Shown here piece by piece: positions 45,390-53,719 of a stretch of DNA of 64,000 bases (position 1 is its first letter; each line of letters starts with the position of its first letter). The stretch lies in NCBI RefSeq assembly GCF_004352825.1, contig NZ_SJRW01000001.1, forward strand, positions 992,001 to 1,056,000, read 5' to 3'. Both the position numbers and the translations under genes were made by a program. The notes below the pieces were generated by a model, which saw only the letters and a program-made list of their open reading frames with translations, made no database searches and was not told the origin of the DNA. The stretch comes from Luteimonas arsenica. GTDB lineage: Bacteria; Pseudomonadota; Gammaproteobacteria; Xanthomonadales; Xanthomonadaceae.

Positions 45390-46145
45390 TCATGCCCCCT
45401 CGTTGAAGACCACGCCGGCGAACTTGTGCGGGTCGAAGTTCGCCGCGGCGCGGGCGATCTGTTCCGGGCGGTCGCGCCCATAGCCGGACACCAGGATCAC
45501 CACGTCGGCCAGGTCGGCCAGGATTCTTGCGTCCGGGGCGCCGTTCACCGGCGGGCTGTCGAGGATCACGTGGCGCAGCGGCGAGCGGCTGCGCAGCACG
45601 TCCACCAGCAGCCGCATGCGGAACGACGACAGGTATTCGGCATGGTCGCCCGACGAGATGCCCGCGGGCAGGAGCAGCAGGCGCGGGATGCCGGTGTGGT
45701 AGAGCATGCTGCCCACCAGGGTCGACGGGTTCTCCAGGTAGTTCACCAGCCCGCCCTTGTCGGCTTCGACCCGCATGGTCTCGTGCTGGCTGGCCGCGAA
45801 CAGGTCGCAGTCGACCAGCACGGCGCTGGTGGCGTCGTCGAAGGCGAATGCCGCGGCCAGGTTGCGCGCCACGAAGCTGCCCCCGCTGCCGCGGCTCACC
45901 GGCGCCACCAGGATGATGATGCCGTCGTCGTTGCGGGTGGCCGCGATCAGGCGCGTGCGAAGTTCCCGGAAGGCATCGACGTGCGGATTGCCCATCTCCG
46001 AAAGCGAGATCGTCGAACGCTCCTCGACCTGCGCCGGAGTGAGCGCCGTCGGCGGCTCGGCATCGACCAGTGACCGGTACTCGACCAGCCGCTGTTCGAT
46101 GCGCCGGTCAGCGCGTGCCAGTACATCGGGGGCGGGTTCCATCAT
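45390..46145 (-). CDS. CpsD/BY-kinase-like protein with degenerate P-loop
   Basis: This protein has 251 residues. It has the fold of the cytoplasmic part of bacterial tyrosine kinases: DAFRELRTRL (57-66), a P-loop region VSRGSGGSF (83-91), Walker A' VLVDCDLF (109-116) and Walker B HVILDSPPV. The P-loop lacks the Lys-Ser/Thr that normally contacts ATP phosphates (GSGGS instead of GKS or GKT), and there is no tyrosine-rich tail. Catalysis is therefore doubtful; it may be a pseudo-kinase that regulates the chain-length protein encoded directly upstream (6-bp gap). BY-kinases normally control polymer length by cycles of phosphorylation. The ORF begins with two consecutive ATG codons. Confidence 0.82.
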   Translation of the reverse strand: MMEPAPDVLARADRRIEQRLVEYRSLVDAEPPTALTPAQVEERSTISLSEMGNPHVDAFRELRTRLIAATRNDDGIIILVAPVSRGSGGSFVARNLAAAFAFDDATSAVLVDCDLFAASQHETMRVEADKGGLVNYLENPSTLVGSMLYHTGIPRLLLLPAGISSGDHAEYLSSFRMRLLVDVLRSRSPLRHVILDSPPVNGAPDARILADLADVVILVSGYGRDRPEQIARAAANFDPHKFAGVVFNEGA

Positions 46146-46151
46146 GGAGGC

Positions 46152-47684
46152 CTACTTGAGCGTCAGGGCGACGGCGTACGAGATCGGGACCGCCAGCATC
46201 AGCGCCGTGGCCAGCGCGAAGCGATGCCGGTTGCGCGCGCGGCTGCGGCGGTTGTTTCCCTGGGGGATCGATCCGAGCACGGGCAGTCCGGCGACGGTCT
46301 CGATCTGCGACGGCGTGCGCACGCGCTGGTCGAAGCGCAGCTTGCCGGCCAGCAGCAGGGCGGGCACCGCCACGGCCAGGAACAGCACGCCGATCGCGAG
46401 GTGGGTCAGGCTGATGCTGCTGGAGCGCAGGGGAATGTTCGCGGGATCCTGGACGCGGAAGTTCAGGCCGCCGCGCTGGATGTCGAGGTTCATGGCCAGC
46501 CTTGCGTTCTCGCGGCGCTCGAGCAGGTCCTGGTACAGGGCGCGGTTGACCTCGAAGTCGCGCGTGAGGTTCGCGAGCTCGCTGCCCAGCGCGGCGACGC
46601 GATTGAGCCGTTCCATTTCCTGCATCAGCAGGTTGTTCCCGGCCGCGACCCGCGACGCCGAGCCCATGCTCCGGCTGCGCGCCTCGGTCAGCCGCCCGCG
46701 GTCCACGCCGTTCCCCGGGGCGGGCGCGGCGCTGGCCGTGCCCGTGGCGATGCCGCCCTGGCCCAGCTGGGCCTCGAGGTCGCTGATCTGCCCCTGGATG
46801 CGGACCATGTCCGGGTGCTGCTCGGTGTAGCTGCCGGACAGGCGCACCCGCTCGGCCTGGAGTTCATCCAGCCGGGCCTGGATCGGTCCGGTGCGCGCCT
46901 GCGCGACGCTGATGCCCTGCTCTCGCGAGACGTGGGAGGCCCAGGCGCCGACCTGGGACTGCTGCTCCGCCTGGTCCATCAGCGAGCGGTCGATCGCCAT
47001 GCGAAGCTCGCTGATGCGCCGCGTCACGTCCTCCTGGTCGCCAAGCAGCACTTCCGGATGCGCCTTACGGTACTGCGCCAGCCGGTCCTCGGCGTCGTTG
47101 AGCTTGCGCTGGTAGTCGTCGACCTGCGAATCGATGAACTCGAAGGCGGCGCGGCTTTCGCGCTCCTTGGTGCGGAAGCTTTCCTGGATGATCAGTTCGC
47201 CGAAACGCTCGGTCACCCGCTGCGCGCGCCGCGGATCGGTATCGGTGTAGCTGATCCGGATCAGCTTGAGGTTCTCGCGCGGGTTGGCGATGTCGGTGCG
47301 GGCGATGACCTCGTCGGCCAGCTGTTCGCGGCGCAGCGGGTCGCTCGCGGCGCCCGGCCAGCCGCCGGTCTCGATGATCTCGTCCATCGACTGGCTGCTG
47401 AACGCCACTTCGCGGGCGATCGCCGCGCGGTCGACCACCGTGGTCGGCACGGTGCGTCCTTCCAGCAGCGGTTCGATGATGTTGGTCTCCTCGACCAGCA
47501 GCGTGGTCGATGAGGTGTAGGACCTGGGCGAAAGCATCGCCAGGGCCAGGCCGGCGATGGCGATCGCCGCGAACAGGCCGGCAAGCAGCACTGAATGGCG
47601 CCGGACTTCCCTGGCCACGACCGGCACCAGCTGCGGCAGGCTGGGCCGGCTTTCCGGGGCATGCCATTCGATGAGATTGCTCAT
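46152..47684 (-). CDS. Wzz/GNVR polysaccharide chain-length determinant (EpsF-like)
   Basis: This protein has 510 residues. A membrane segment at about 33-52 is followed by a Wzz domain (SPRSYTSSTTLLVEE), a long coiled-coil region (about 180-420, with SLMDQAEQQSQVGAW and LQAERVRLSGSYTEQHPDM), the GNVR-type stretch near 440 and two more hydrophobic segments, at about 430-450 and 490-508. The three-segment layout matches XrtA-associated chain-length proteins. It spans the periplasm from the inner membrane, sets polymer length, and couples the polymerase to the Wza-like exporter encoded just before it (7-bp gap). The kinase-like protein encoded after it is its usual partner. Confidence 0.9.
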   Translation of the reverse strand: MSNLIEWHAPESRPSLPQLVPVVAREVRRHSVLLAGLFAAIAIAGLALAMLSPRSYTSSTTLLVEETNIIEPLLEGRTVPTTVVDRAAIAREVAFSSQSMDEIIETGGWPGAASDPLRREQLADEVIARTDIANPRENLKLIRISYTDTDPRRAQRVTERFGELIIQESFRTKERESRAAFEFIDSQVDDYQRKLNDAEDRLAQYRKAHPEVLLGDQEDVTRRISELRMAIDRSLMDQAEQQSQVGAWASHVSREQGISVAQARTGPIQARLDELQAERVRLSGSYTEQHPDMVRIQGQISDLEAQLGQGGIATGTASAAPAPGNGVDRGRLTEARSRSMGSASRVAAGNNLLMQEMERLNRVAALGSELANLTRDFEVNRALYQDLLERRENARLAMNLDIQRGGLNFRVQDPANIPLRSSSISLTHLAIGVLFLAVAVPALLLAGKLRFDQRVRTPSQIETVAGLPVLGSIPQGNNRRSRARNRHRFALATALMLAVPISYAVALTLK

Positions 47685-47691
47685 GTGGGGG

Positions 47692-48315
47692 CTACAGGAT
47701 CCGTTCCGGTACCGTGATCACGTCGCCTGGCGCGACCGGGTAGTTGGTCGTCAGGTCGCCTCCGTTCAGCACGTTGTCGAGCTGCACGGAGTAGCTCCCC
47801 GTGCCGCTGCCGGTCTTGCGGTGCAGGCTGGAGCGGTTGGGCGCCGCGAATTCGGTCACTCCACCGGCCGCCAGCACGGCGTCGAGCACGGTCATGCCCG
47901 CGCGGTAGGGAATGGACACGGGCTGGCGCACCGCGCCGGTGACCCGGACGCGCGAAAGGTATTCGTGGCTGTGCAGCTCGGTGAGGATCACCGACACCCG
48001 CGCATCCTTCACGTACTCCTGCAGGCGCGTCTGGATGTCCTGGGCGACTTCCGGCGGTGTGCGGCCACCGGCGGCGACGTCGCCCAGCAGCGGCACCGAG
48101 ATCATGCCGTCCGGGCGGATCGGCGCGGTGACGCCGGCATCGGGATGGCCCCAGACCGACACCTGGACGATGTCGTCCACGCCCAGGCGGTAGGAATCCA
48201 CATTGGTGGTCTCGGGCGGGAGCGGCGCCACGGTCGTGTCGTAGCCCGGCGTGGCGCAGGCGGCGAGCAGGCAGGTCAGCGACAGGCCACACAACAGGCG
48301 GTGCAGGCGGTTCAT
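47692..48315 (-). CDS. Wza/EpsE-like polysaccharide export lipoprotein
   Basis: This protein has 207 residues. The lipobox LLAAC (residues 16-20) marks a lipoprotein. The mature part has the poly-export domain (YRLGVDDIVQVSVWGHPDAG, then ISVPLLGDVAAGG) and a SLBB domain (VRVTGAVRQPVSIPYRAGMTVLDAVLAAGG). It should form the outer-membrane end of the EPS channel. ATG 48315 was chosen because GGAGAG lies 7 bases upstream; ATG 48330 in frame is an alternative. It is the first gene of the leftward eps operon, so the operon promoter should lie in the 168 bp toward galE. Confidence 0.9.
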   Translation of the reverse strand: MNRLHRLLCGLSLTCLLAACATPGYDTTVAPLPPETTNVDSYRLGVDDIVQVSVWGHPDAGVTAPIRPDGMISVPLLGDVAAGGRTPPEVAQDIQTRLQEYVKDARVSVILTELHSHEYLSRVRVTGAVRQPVSIPYRAGMTVLDAVLAAGGVTEFAAPNRSSLHRKTGSGTGSYSVQLDNVLNGGDLTTNYPVAPGDVITVPERIL

Positions 48316-48483
48316 CAGACAGCTCTCCATGGTTCCATTCACGGAAACGGAACCTGCCGCGGGGCCCGGCCATGCCGGGGCCTGCCTGCGGTCCGTTAGA
48401 CTCGACACAACGCCGGATGCCGGCATTGCCGGCCAGCTGCGCGATCCGCGTTTGCCTGGCCACGGATGGAGTTGGGGAGTCGG

Positions 48484-49554
48484 ATGCACATCCTTGTCTG
48501 CGGCGGGGCCGGCTACATCGGCAGCCATGCATGCGTCGAGCTGGCCGCGCGCGGCCACCAGGTGGTGATCGCCGACAGCTTCGTCAACAGTTCGCCACGG
48601 GTCCTGCAGCGCCTGCAGACGCTGGTCGGCGCGCCGCTCGCCTGCCATCGCGTGGACCTGCGGGACAGGGGGGCGGTCGAAGGCCTCTTCACCGGCCAGC
48701 GCTTCGACGCCGTTGTCCACTTCGCCGCCCTCAAGGCCGTGGGCGAATCCTGCCAACGGCCGCTGGACTATTTCGACAACAACATCGCCGGCACCATCCA
48801 CCTGCTGCAGGCCATGCAGGCGCACGGTGTCCACCGGCTGGTGTTCAGTTCCTCGGCCACGGTCTACGGGGATCCCGATGCGGTGCCGGTGCGCGAGGAC
48901 GCACCGCTGCGGGTCACCAATCCCTATGGCCGGACCAAGCTGGTGATGGAACAGCTGATCGGCGACCTCTGCGCCAGCGATCCCGGCTTCCATGCCGTGA
49001 ACCTGCGCTACTTCAACCCGGTGGGCGCGCATCCCTCGGGCCTGATCGGCGAGGCGCCCGGCGGCGTGCCCAACAACCTGATGCCCTATGTCTGCCAGGT
49101 CGCGGTGGGCCAGCGCGATCGGCTGGCGGTGTTCGGCGGCGACTGGCCCACGGTGGACGGCACCGGCGTGCGCGACTACATCCACGTCGTCGACCTGGCG
49201 CGGGCGCATGCCGACGCCCTGGATTTCCTCGTGCGCGAGGGCCGCAGCGCCAACATCAACCTCGGTACCGGGCGTGGTACCAGCGTGCTGGAGCTGGTGC
49301 GGGCCTTCGAGCGCGCGTCCGGCCGGATGGTCGCCTATGACATCGTCGCGCGCCGCGCGGGTGACGTGGCCGAGGTCTACGCCGATCCGTCACTGGCGCA
49401 CGCGTTGCTGGGCTGGCATGCCGAACATGACATCGACGCCATGTGCCGCGACGCCTGGCGCTGGCAGTCGAACAACCCGCGGGGCTACGAAGACGGTGCT
49501 GTCGACGCGGACGCGGCCGGCGGGGCGCCCGTGGACGCTGCGCTCAGCCGCTGA
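48484..49554 (+). CDS. galE: UDP-glucose 4-epimerase
   Basis: This protein has 356 residues and belongs to the extended SDR family. The NAD-binding motif GGAGYIGSH lies at 7-15, and the catalytic pair is Tyr148 and Lys152 in YGRTK. SSATVYGDP and LRYFNPVGAHPSG are diagnostic for GalE. It interconverts UDP-glucose and UDP-galactose, and possibly the N-acetyl forms, supplying precursors for EPS and lipopolysaccharide. It is divergent from the eps export operon and so at the border of the locus. Its 3' end overlaps the convergent hydrolase gene by 11 bp. Confidence 0.93.
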   Translation: MHILVCGGAGYIGSHACVELAARGHQVVIADSFVNSSPRVLQRLQTLVGAPLACHRVDLRDRGAVEGLFTGQRFDAVVHFAALKAVGESCQRPLDYFDNNIAGTIHLLQAMQAHGVHRLVFSSSATVYGDPDAVPVREDAPLRVTNPYGRTKLVMEQLIGDLCASDPGFHAVNLRYFNPVGAHPSGLIGEAPGGVPNNLMPYVCQVAVGQRDRLAVFGGDWPTVDGTGVRDYIHVVDLARAHADALDFLVREGRSANINLGTGRGTSVLELVRAFERASGRMVAYDIVARRAGDVAEVYADPSLAHALLGWHAEHDIDAMCRDAWRWQSNNPRGYEDGAVDADAAGGAPVDAALSR

Positions 49555-50409
49555 GCCAGGCGGCGACCGTTTCGGGCGACTTCATCCAGGCGAAGTGGTC
49601 GGCGGGGACGCCCAGGACGGGAGCGTCGAAGCGTTCGACCTCGGCCGCGGCGCGCGGCAGCTTCGACAGCAGGTGGCGTAGCGAGGATTCGGGCGCCAGC
49701 CAGTCGTGGGCGAACAGCGCGGCGCGCACGCGCACGTCGGCGGCGGCCATGCCCGGTTCCAGGTCCCCGACGCCGGCGGCGGCGTAGCGGCCGCTGGTCG
49801 CGGTACCGGCCCAGTCGCGCATCACCCCGCGGGCTTCGTTGCCGCCGAAGCCGATGCGTCGCCCGGGCAGGCTGCCGGCGCGCTCGGCCAGCCAGGGCAG
49901 GATGCGGTAGGCCAGCGGCAGCCACAGCCGTTCGCGCGGCGGGAAGGCGCGCCAGTAGGGCGCGCCGCAGCCGGCCAGCCAGAGGGCTTTGCAGGCGTCG
50001 GCTTCCAGCCCCAGGCGGCAGCAGGCGAGCTGGCCGCCCAGACTGTGTCCGCCGGCGACCCGCGGCAGCCCGGGCGTCGCGGCGGCGACCGCGGCCTCGC
50101 TGGCGGGGATGTCGACGGCCAGCAGTTCGCGGTAGCCCCAGCTGCAGTCGCGGCCGGCGCGCAGCGAACTGCTGCCGTGGCCGCGCCATTCGTGCAGGAA
50201 CACGGCCACGCCGTGCCGTGCGAGCGATTCCGCGAGTGGCAGGTAGTGGCGTGCGGCCACGCCCAGTGCCGGCAGCCAGAGCAAGCTGCGGCGGGCATCG
50301 GCGGGGACGCAGGCCAGCAGCTCGAAGCGGTGGCCGTCGCTGGCTTCCAGCGAGATGGTCCTGGGCGTGGCCCCGGTCGGCGCGGTCGTGGCCGCCGTGC
50401 TTTCGGGCG

Positions 50410-50413
<4 letters not shown>
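49544..50413 (-). CDS. Alpha/beta hydrolase
   Basis: This protein has 289 residues. The nucleophile elbow is AGGHSLGGQLA (serine hydrolase GxSxG), with FLHEWRGHGSSS before it and VLGVPADHFAWM near the C-terminus supplying the likely catalytic histidine. It resembles the YheT/serine aminopeptidase-like hydrolases common in Xanthomonads; the substrate is unknown. It follows thiD with a 4-bp overlap (50410-50413), so the two are probably co-transcribed, though no link to thiamine metabolism is evident. There is no signal peptide, so it is cytoplasmic. Confidence 0.82.
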
Positions 50414-51213
<800 letters not shown>

Positions 51214-51361
51214 GGTGGCGTGGAGAGTCGTTGACGGATTCATGGGAAGCATACGGTGGCGCATGCAGTCGCGGGGCCGGGCGGCGGCGGCCGGGCAGGG
51301 CGATGACGCCCCGGTGCGCGTCGCATCCAGCCCCTTGTCGCAGTAAAATACCGCCTTACTG

Positions 51362-51386
51362 ATGTTCTGCACATTAAAAAACATGT
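51362..51386 (+). promoter_or_regulatory. Candidate operator for the HTH-sulP unit
   Basis: The palindromic ATGT-TCTGC-ACAT (51362-51374) is followed by ACATGT at 51381-51386 in an AT-rich patch 20-45 bases before the HTH gene. Small XRE-family regulators usually bind such sites at their own promoter. The assignment is positional only. Confidence 0.3.
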
Positions 51387-51405
51387 CCCAGACGGGAGAT
51401 CGTCC

Positions 51406-51663
51406 ATGATGACGGCTGCCCAGATGCGCGCCGCCCGGGCCCTGCTCGGCATCGACCAGCGCACCCTTGCCGAGCTGGCGGGCCTGTCCCTGCCCACGAT
51501 CCAGCGCATGGAGGCCAGCAGCGGCAACGTCCGCGGCGTGGTCGGCTCGCTGACCAAGGTGGTGGAGGCGCTGGAGGCGGCGGGCGTGGAACTGATCGGC
51601 GAGAACAGCCCCAGCCCCGCGGGTGGTCGCGGCGTGCGCCTGAAGCCGGGCGGCGACGCATGA
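51406..51663 (+). CDS. XRE-family helix-turn-helix regulator
   Basis: This protein has 85 residues, nearly all of it one HTH domain: AQMRAARALLGIDQRTLAELAGLSLPTIQRME. The C-terminal 25 residues are flexible. The stop overlaps the sulP start (ATGA at 51660), so regulator and transporter are translated together, and the regulator probably controls its own unit. The ligand or signal is unknown. The ORF begins with two adjacent ATGs; 51406 or 51409 may be used. Confidence 0.85.
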   Translation: MMTAAQMRAARALLGIDQRTLAELAGLSLPTIQRMEASSGNVRGVVGSLTKVVEALEAAGVELIGENSPSPAGGRGVRLKPGGDA

Positions 51664-53330
51664 TCGCCATCGTCGAAGCCGCGCGCGCCGGCCTGCTGCA
51701 GCCGCGCAACTGGCCGCGCAACCTCGCCGCCGGCGCGGTCGTGGGCGTGGTCGCGCTGCCGCTGGCGATGGCCTTCGCGATCGCCTCGGGGGTGAAGCCG
51801 GAGCAGGGCCTGTACACGGCGATCATCGCCGGCATCGCGGTGTCGCTGTTCGGCGGCTCGCGGGTGCAGATCGCCGGGCCGACCGGTGCCTTCATCGTCA
51901 TCCTCGCCGGCGTGGTCGCGCAGTTCGGGGTTGAGGGCCTGCTGGTGGCAACCCTGATGGCGGGCGTGATCCTGGTGGCGATGGGCCTGGCGCGCATGGG
52001 TGCGGTGATCCGCTTCATCCCCGACCCGGTGATCGTGGGCTTCACCGCCGGCATCGCGGTGATCATCTGGGTGGGGCAGTGGCAGTACTTCTTTGGCCTG
52101 CCGACCGCGGGCGAGGGGCCGTTCTACCTCAAGGCCTGGCAGCTCCTGCGCGCGTTCCCGCAGATGCACCTGCCGACCGCGCTGCTCGGCCTGGGCAGCC
52201 TGGTGCTGGCGCTGTACGGCCCGCGCATTCCGCGTCTGTCGCGGGTGCCGGGGCCGCTGATCGCGATGGTTGTGGCGACCGCGGTGGCGGCGCTGTTCGA
52301 CCTGCCGGGCGTGGCCACGATCGAGTCGACCTTCGGCGCCATCCCGCGCTCGCTGCCCTCGCTGCAGCTGCCGTCGATCGGCTTCGACAGCGTGATGCTG
52401 CTGCTGCCTTCGGCCTTCACCATCGCCATGCTCGGCGCGATCGAATCACTGCTGTCGGCGGTGGTTGCCGACGGCATGGCCGGTACCCGGCACGACTCCA
52501 ACCAGGAACTGGTCGGCCAGGGCATCGCCAACATCGTTTCGCCGCTGTTCGGCGGCATCGCGGCCACCGGCGCCATCGCGCGCACGGCGACCAGCATCCG
52601 CAACGGCGGCAATGCGCCGATCGCCGGCGTGGTGCACTCGGTGGTGCTGGTGCTGATCCTGCTGGTGATCGCGCCCTGGGCAGGCAAGGTGCCGCTGTGC
52701 GCGCTGGCGGCGATCCTGTTCGTGGTCGCCTGGAACATGAGCGAGGCGCCACGTTTCCTGCGCATGGTGCGCCAGGCGCCGCGCGCGGACGTGGCGATCC
52801 TGCTGATCACCTTCGCGCTGACGATCCTGACCGACCTGGTGGTGGCGGTGAACATCGGCGTGATCCTGGCGATGATGGAGTTCATGCGCCGGATGAGCTC
52901 GTCGGTGGAGGTGGTCGAGCACAAGCAGGCGAGCCTGCGCCAGGAACTCGCCGAGGCGGGCCTGGAGGCGCTGCCGGACGACGTGCTGGTGTACTCGATC
53001 GACGGGCCGTTCTTCTTCGGTTCGGTCGATTCGCTGGAGCGCGCGCTGTCATGGTCACGCTCGGAGCCGCGCTACCTGGCGCTACGCCTGGAGCGCGTTC
53101 CGTTCATCGATGCGACGGGCCTGAAGCGCCTGGAGTCCACGATCCACAGCCTGCGCGGCCGCGGTGTCCAGGTGCTGCTCAACGGGGCGCGCATGGGCGT
53201 GCTGCGCAAGCTCGTTCGCGCCGACATCGTGCGCCGCGATACGTCGGGCAGCTATTTCAAGGATCTGTCGGAGGCGTTGCTTTACATCGAGTCCTTGCGG
53301 ACGGCTCCTGTGGATCCTCCGGCGCCGTAA
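51660..53330 (+). CDS. SulP-family anion transporter with STAS domain
   Basis: This protein has 556 residues. About 12-14 membrane segments (12-420) contain the SLC26/SulP signatures VGVVALPLAMAFAIASGV and FGGSRVQIAGPTGAFIVI. The C-terminal STAS domain (about 430-545, with LALRLERVPFIDATGLKRLE) is cytoplasmic. The family moves sulfate, bicarbonate or dicarboxylates, and the substrate cannot be decided here. It is coupled by ATGA to a small HTH regulator. The hairpin at 53544-53562 in the gap behind it could terminate it. Confidence 0.9.
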   Translation: MIAIVEAARAGLLQPRNWPRNLAAGAVVGVVALPLAMAFAIASGVKPEQGLYTAIIAGIAVSLFGGSRVQIAGPTGAFIVILAGVVAQFGVEGLLVATLMAGVILVAMGLARMGAVIRFIPDPVIVGFTAGIAVIIWVGQWQYFFGLPTAGEGPFYLKAWQLLRAFPQMHLPTALLGLGSLVLALYGPRIPRLSRVPGPLIAMVVATAVAALFDLPGVATIESTFGAIPRSLPSLQLPSIGFDSVMLLLPSAFTIAMLGAIESLLSAVVADGMAGTRHDSNQELVGQGIANIVSPLFGGIAATGAIARTATSIRNGGNAPIAGVVHSVVLVLILLVIAPWAGKVPLCALAAILFVVAWNMSEAPRFLRMVRQAPRADVAILLITFALTILTDLVVAVNIGVILAMMEFMRRMSSSVEVVEHKQASLRQELAEAGLEALPDDVLVYSIDGPFFFGSVDSLERALSWSRSEPRYLALRLERVPFIDATGLKRLESTIHSLRGRGVQVLLNGARMGVLRKLVRADIVRRDTSGSYFKDLSEALLYIESLRTAPVDPPAP

Positions 53331-53360
53331 CCGGGGGAAGCCCTGGCGACGCTGCGGGCT

Positions 53361-53394
53361 GGCGGGTTGTTGGGTGTTGCGTGGGTGGCGTCGC
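53361..53394 (+). repeat. Degenerate copy of a hairpin left arm
   Basis: This stretch resembles the left arm of the following hairpin (53399-53429) with a few substitutions and a 2-base insertion, as a tandem copy without a right arm. It suggests that the element has partly duplicated. Confidence 0.5.
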
Positions 53395-53398
53395 GGGG

Positions 53399-53476
53399 TG
53401 GCGGGCTGATGGGTATTCCGTGGGCGTCGCAGCTTCGCTGCTCTTGAATGCCCACTCCATACCCATCAACCCGCCA
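53399..53476. repeat. Large hairpin element 1
   Basis: The arms at 53399-53424 and 53451-53476 pair over about 26 positions: an outer block of 18 bp with one C/A mismatch, a 3-nt internal bulge and an inner block of 6 bp. The apical sequence (53423-53452) itself contains a GCAGC/GCTGC mini-hairpin and recurs inverted in element 2. Confidence 0.8.
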
Positions 53477-53543
53477 TACGACCACCACCGCAGGCTGCAG
53501 GAAAAAGCGGCGGTACACCGTAGTACCAGGCCAGAAAACAAAA

Positions 53544-53562
53544 AGCGCCGATCTACGGCGCT
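53544..53562. terminator. Bidirectional terminator between sulP and phoH
   Basis: AGCGCCG (53544-53550) pairs with CGGCGCT (53556-53562) around loop ATCTA. An A-rich stretch lies before it, and TTCGCTTTT follows. It sits between two convergent genes, so it may stop both. Confidence 0.65.
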
Positions 53563-53598
53563 CTTCGCTTTTCCCCTCAACCCGCCGCGTGGCTGTGC

Positions 53599-53680
53599 GA
53601 CGGAGGGTGTGTGGGTGCGCAGCCGGCATTAAAGAGCAGCGAAGCTGCGACGCCGGCGGAGCACCCACACACCCTCCGTC
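53599..53680. repeat. Large hairpin element 2
   Basis: Two perfectly complementary 20-base arms (53599-53618 and 53661-53680) enclose a 42-base apical region. The segment 53625-53654 is the inverse complement of 53423-53452 in element 1 with one mismatch in 30. The arms of the two elements are unrelated to each other. Confidence 0.85.
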
Positions 53681-53718
53681 CCGCAGCCGACCAAGGCCTC
53701 CCGCAGCCGACCAGGGCC
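53679..53718 (+). repeat. Tandem 20-bp repeat, two units
   Basis: TCCCGCAGCCGACCAAGGCC (53679-53698) is followed at once by a copy differing at one base (53699-53718). It ends one base before the phoH stop codon. It is too short to be a CRISPR array and looks like replication slippage. Confidence 0.85.
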
Positions 53719-53719
53719 C

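Noticed and set aside
24812..48315. Complete exosortase (XrtA) / PEP-CTERM sorting system
   Set aside because: Several proteins are of the XrtA-associated type, but no exosortase gene and no PEP-CTERM tail is seen in the window.
51214..51405. TPP riboswitch before thiD
   Set aside because: I found no THI-box-like CTGAGA or matching helix pattern on the minus strand in this interval.
53679..53718. CRISPR array
   Set aside because: Two directly adjacent 20-bp units without spacers.
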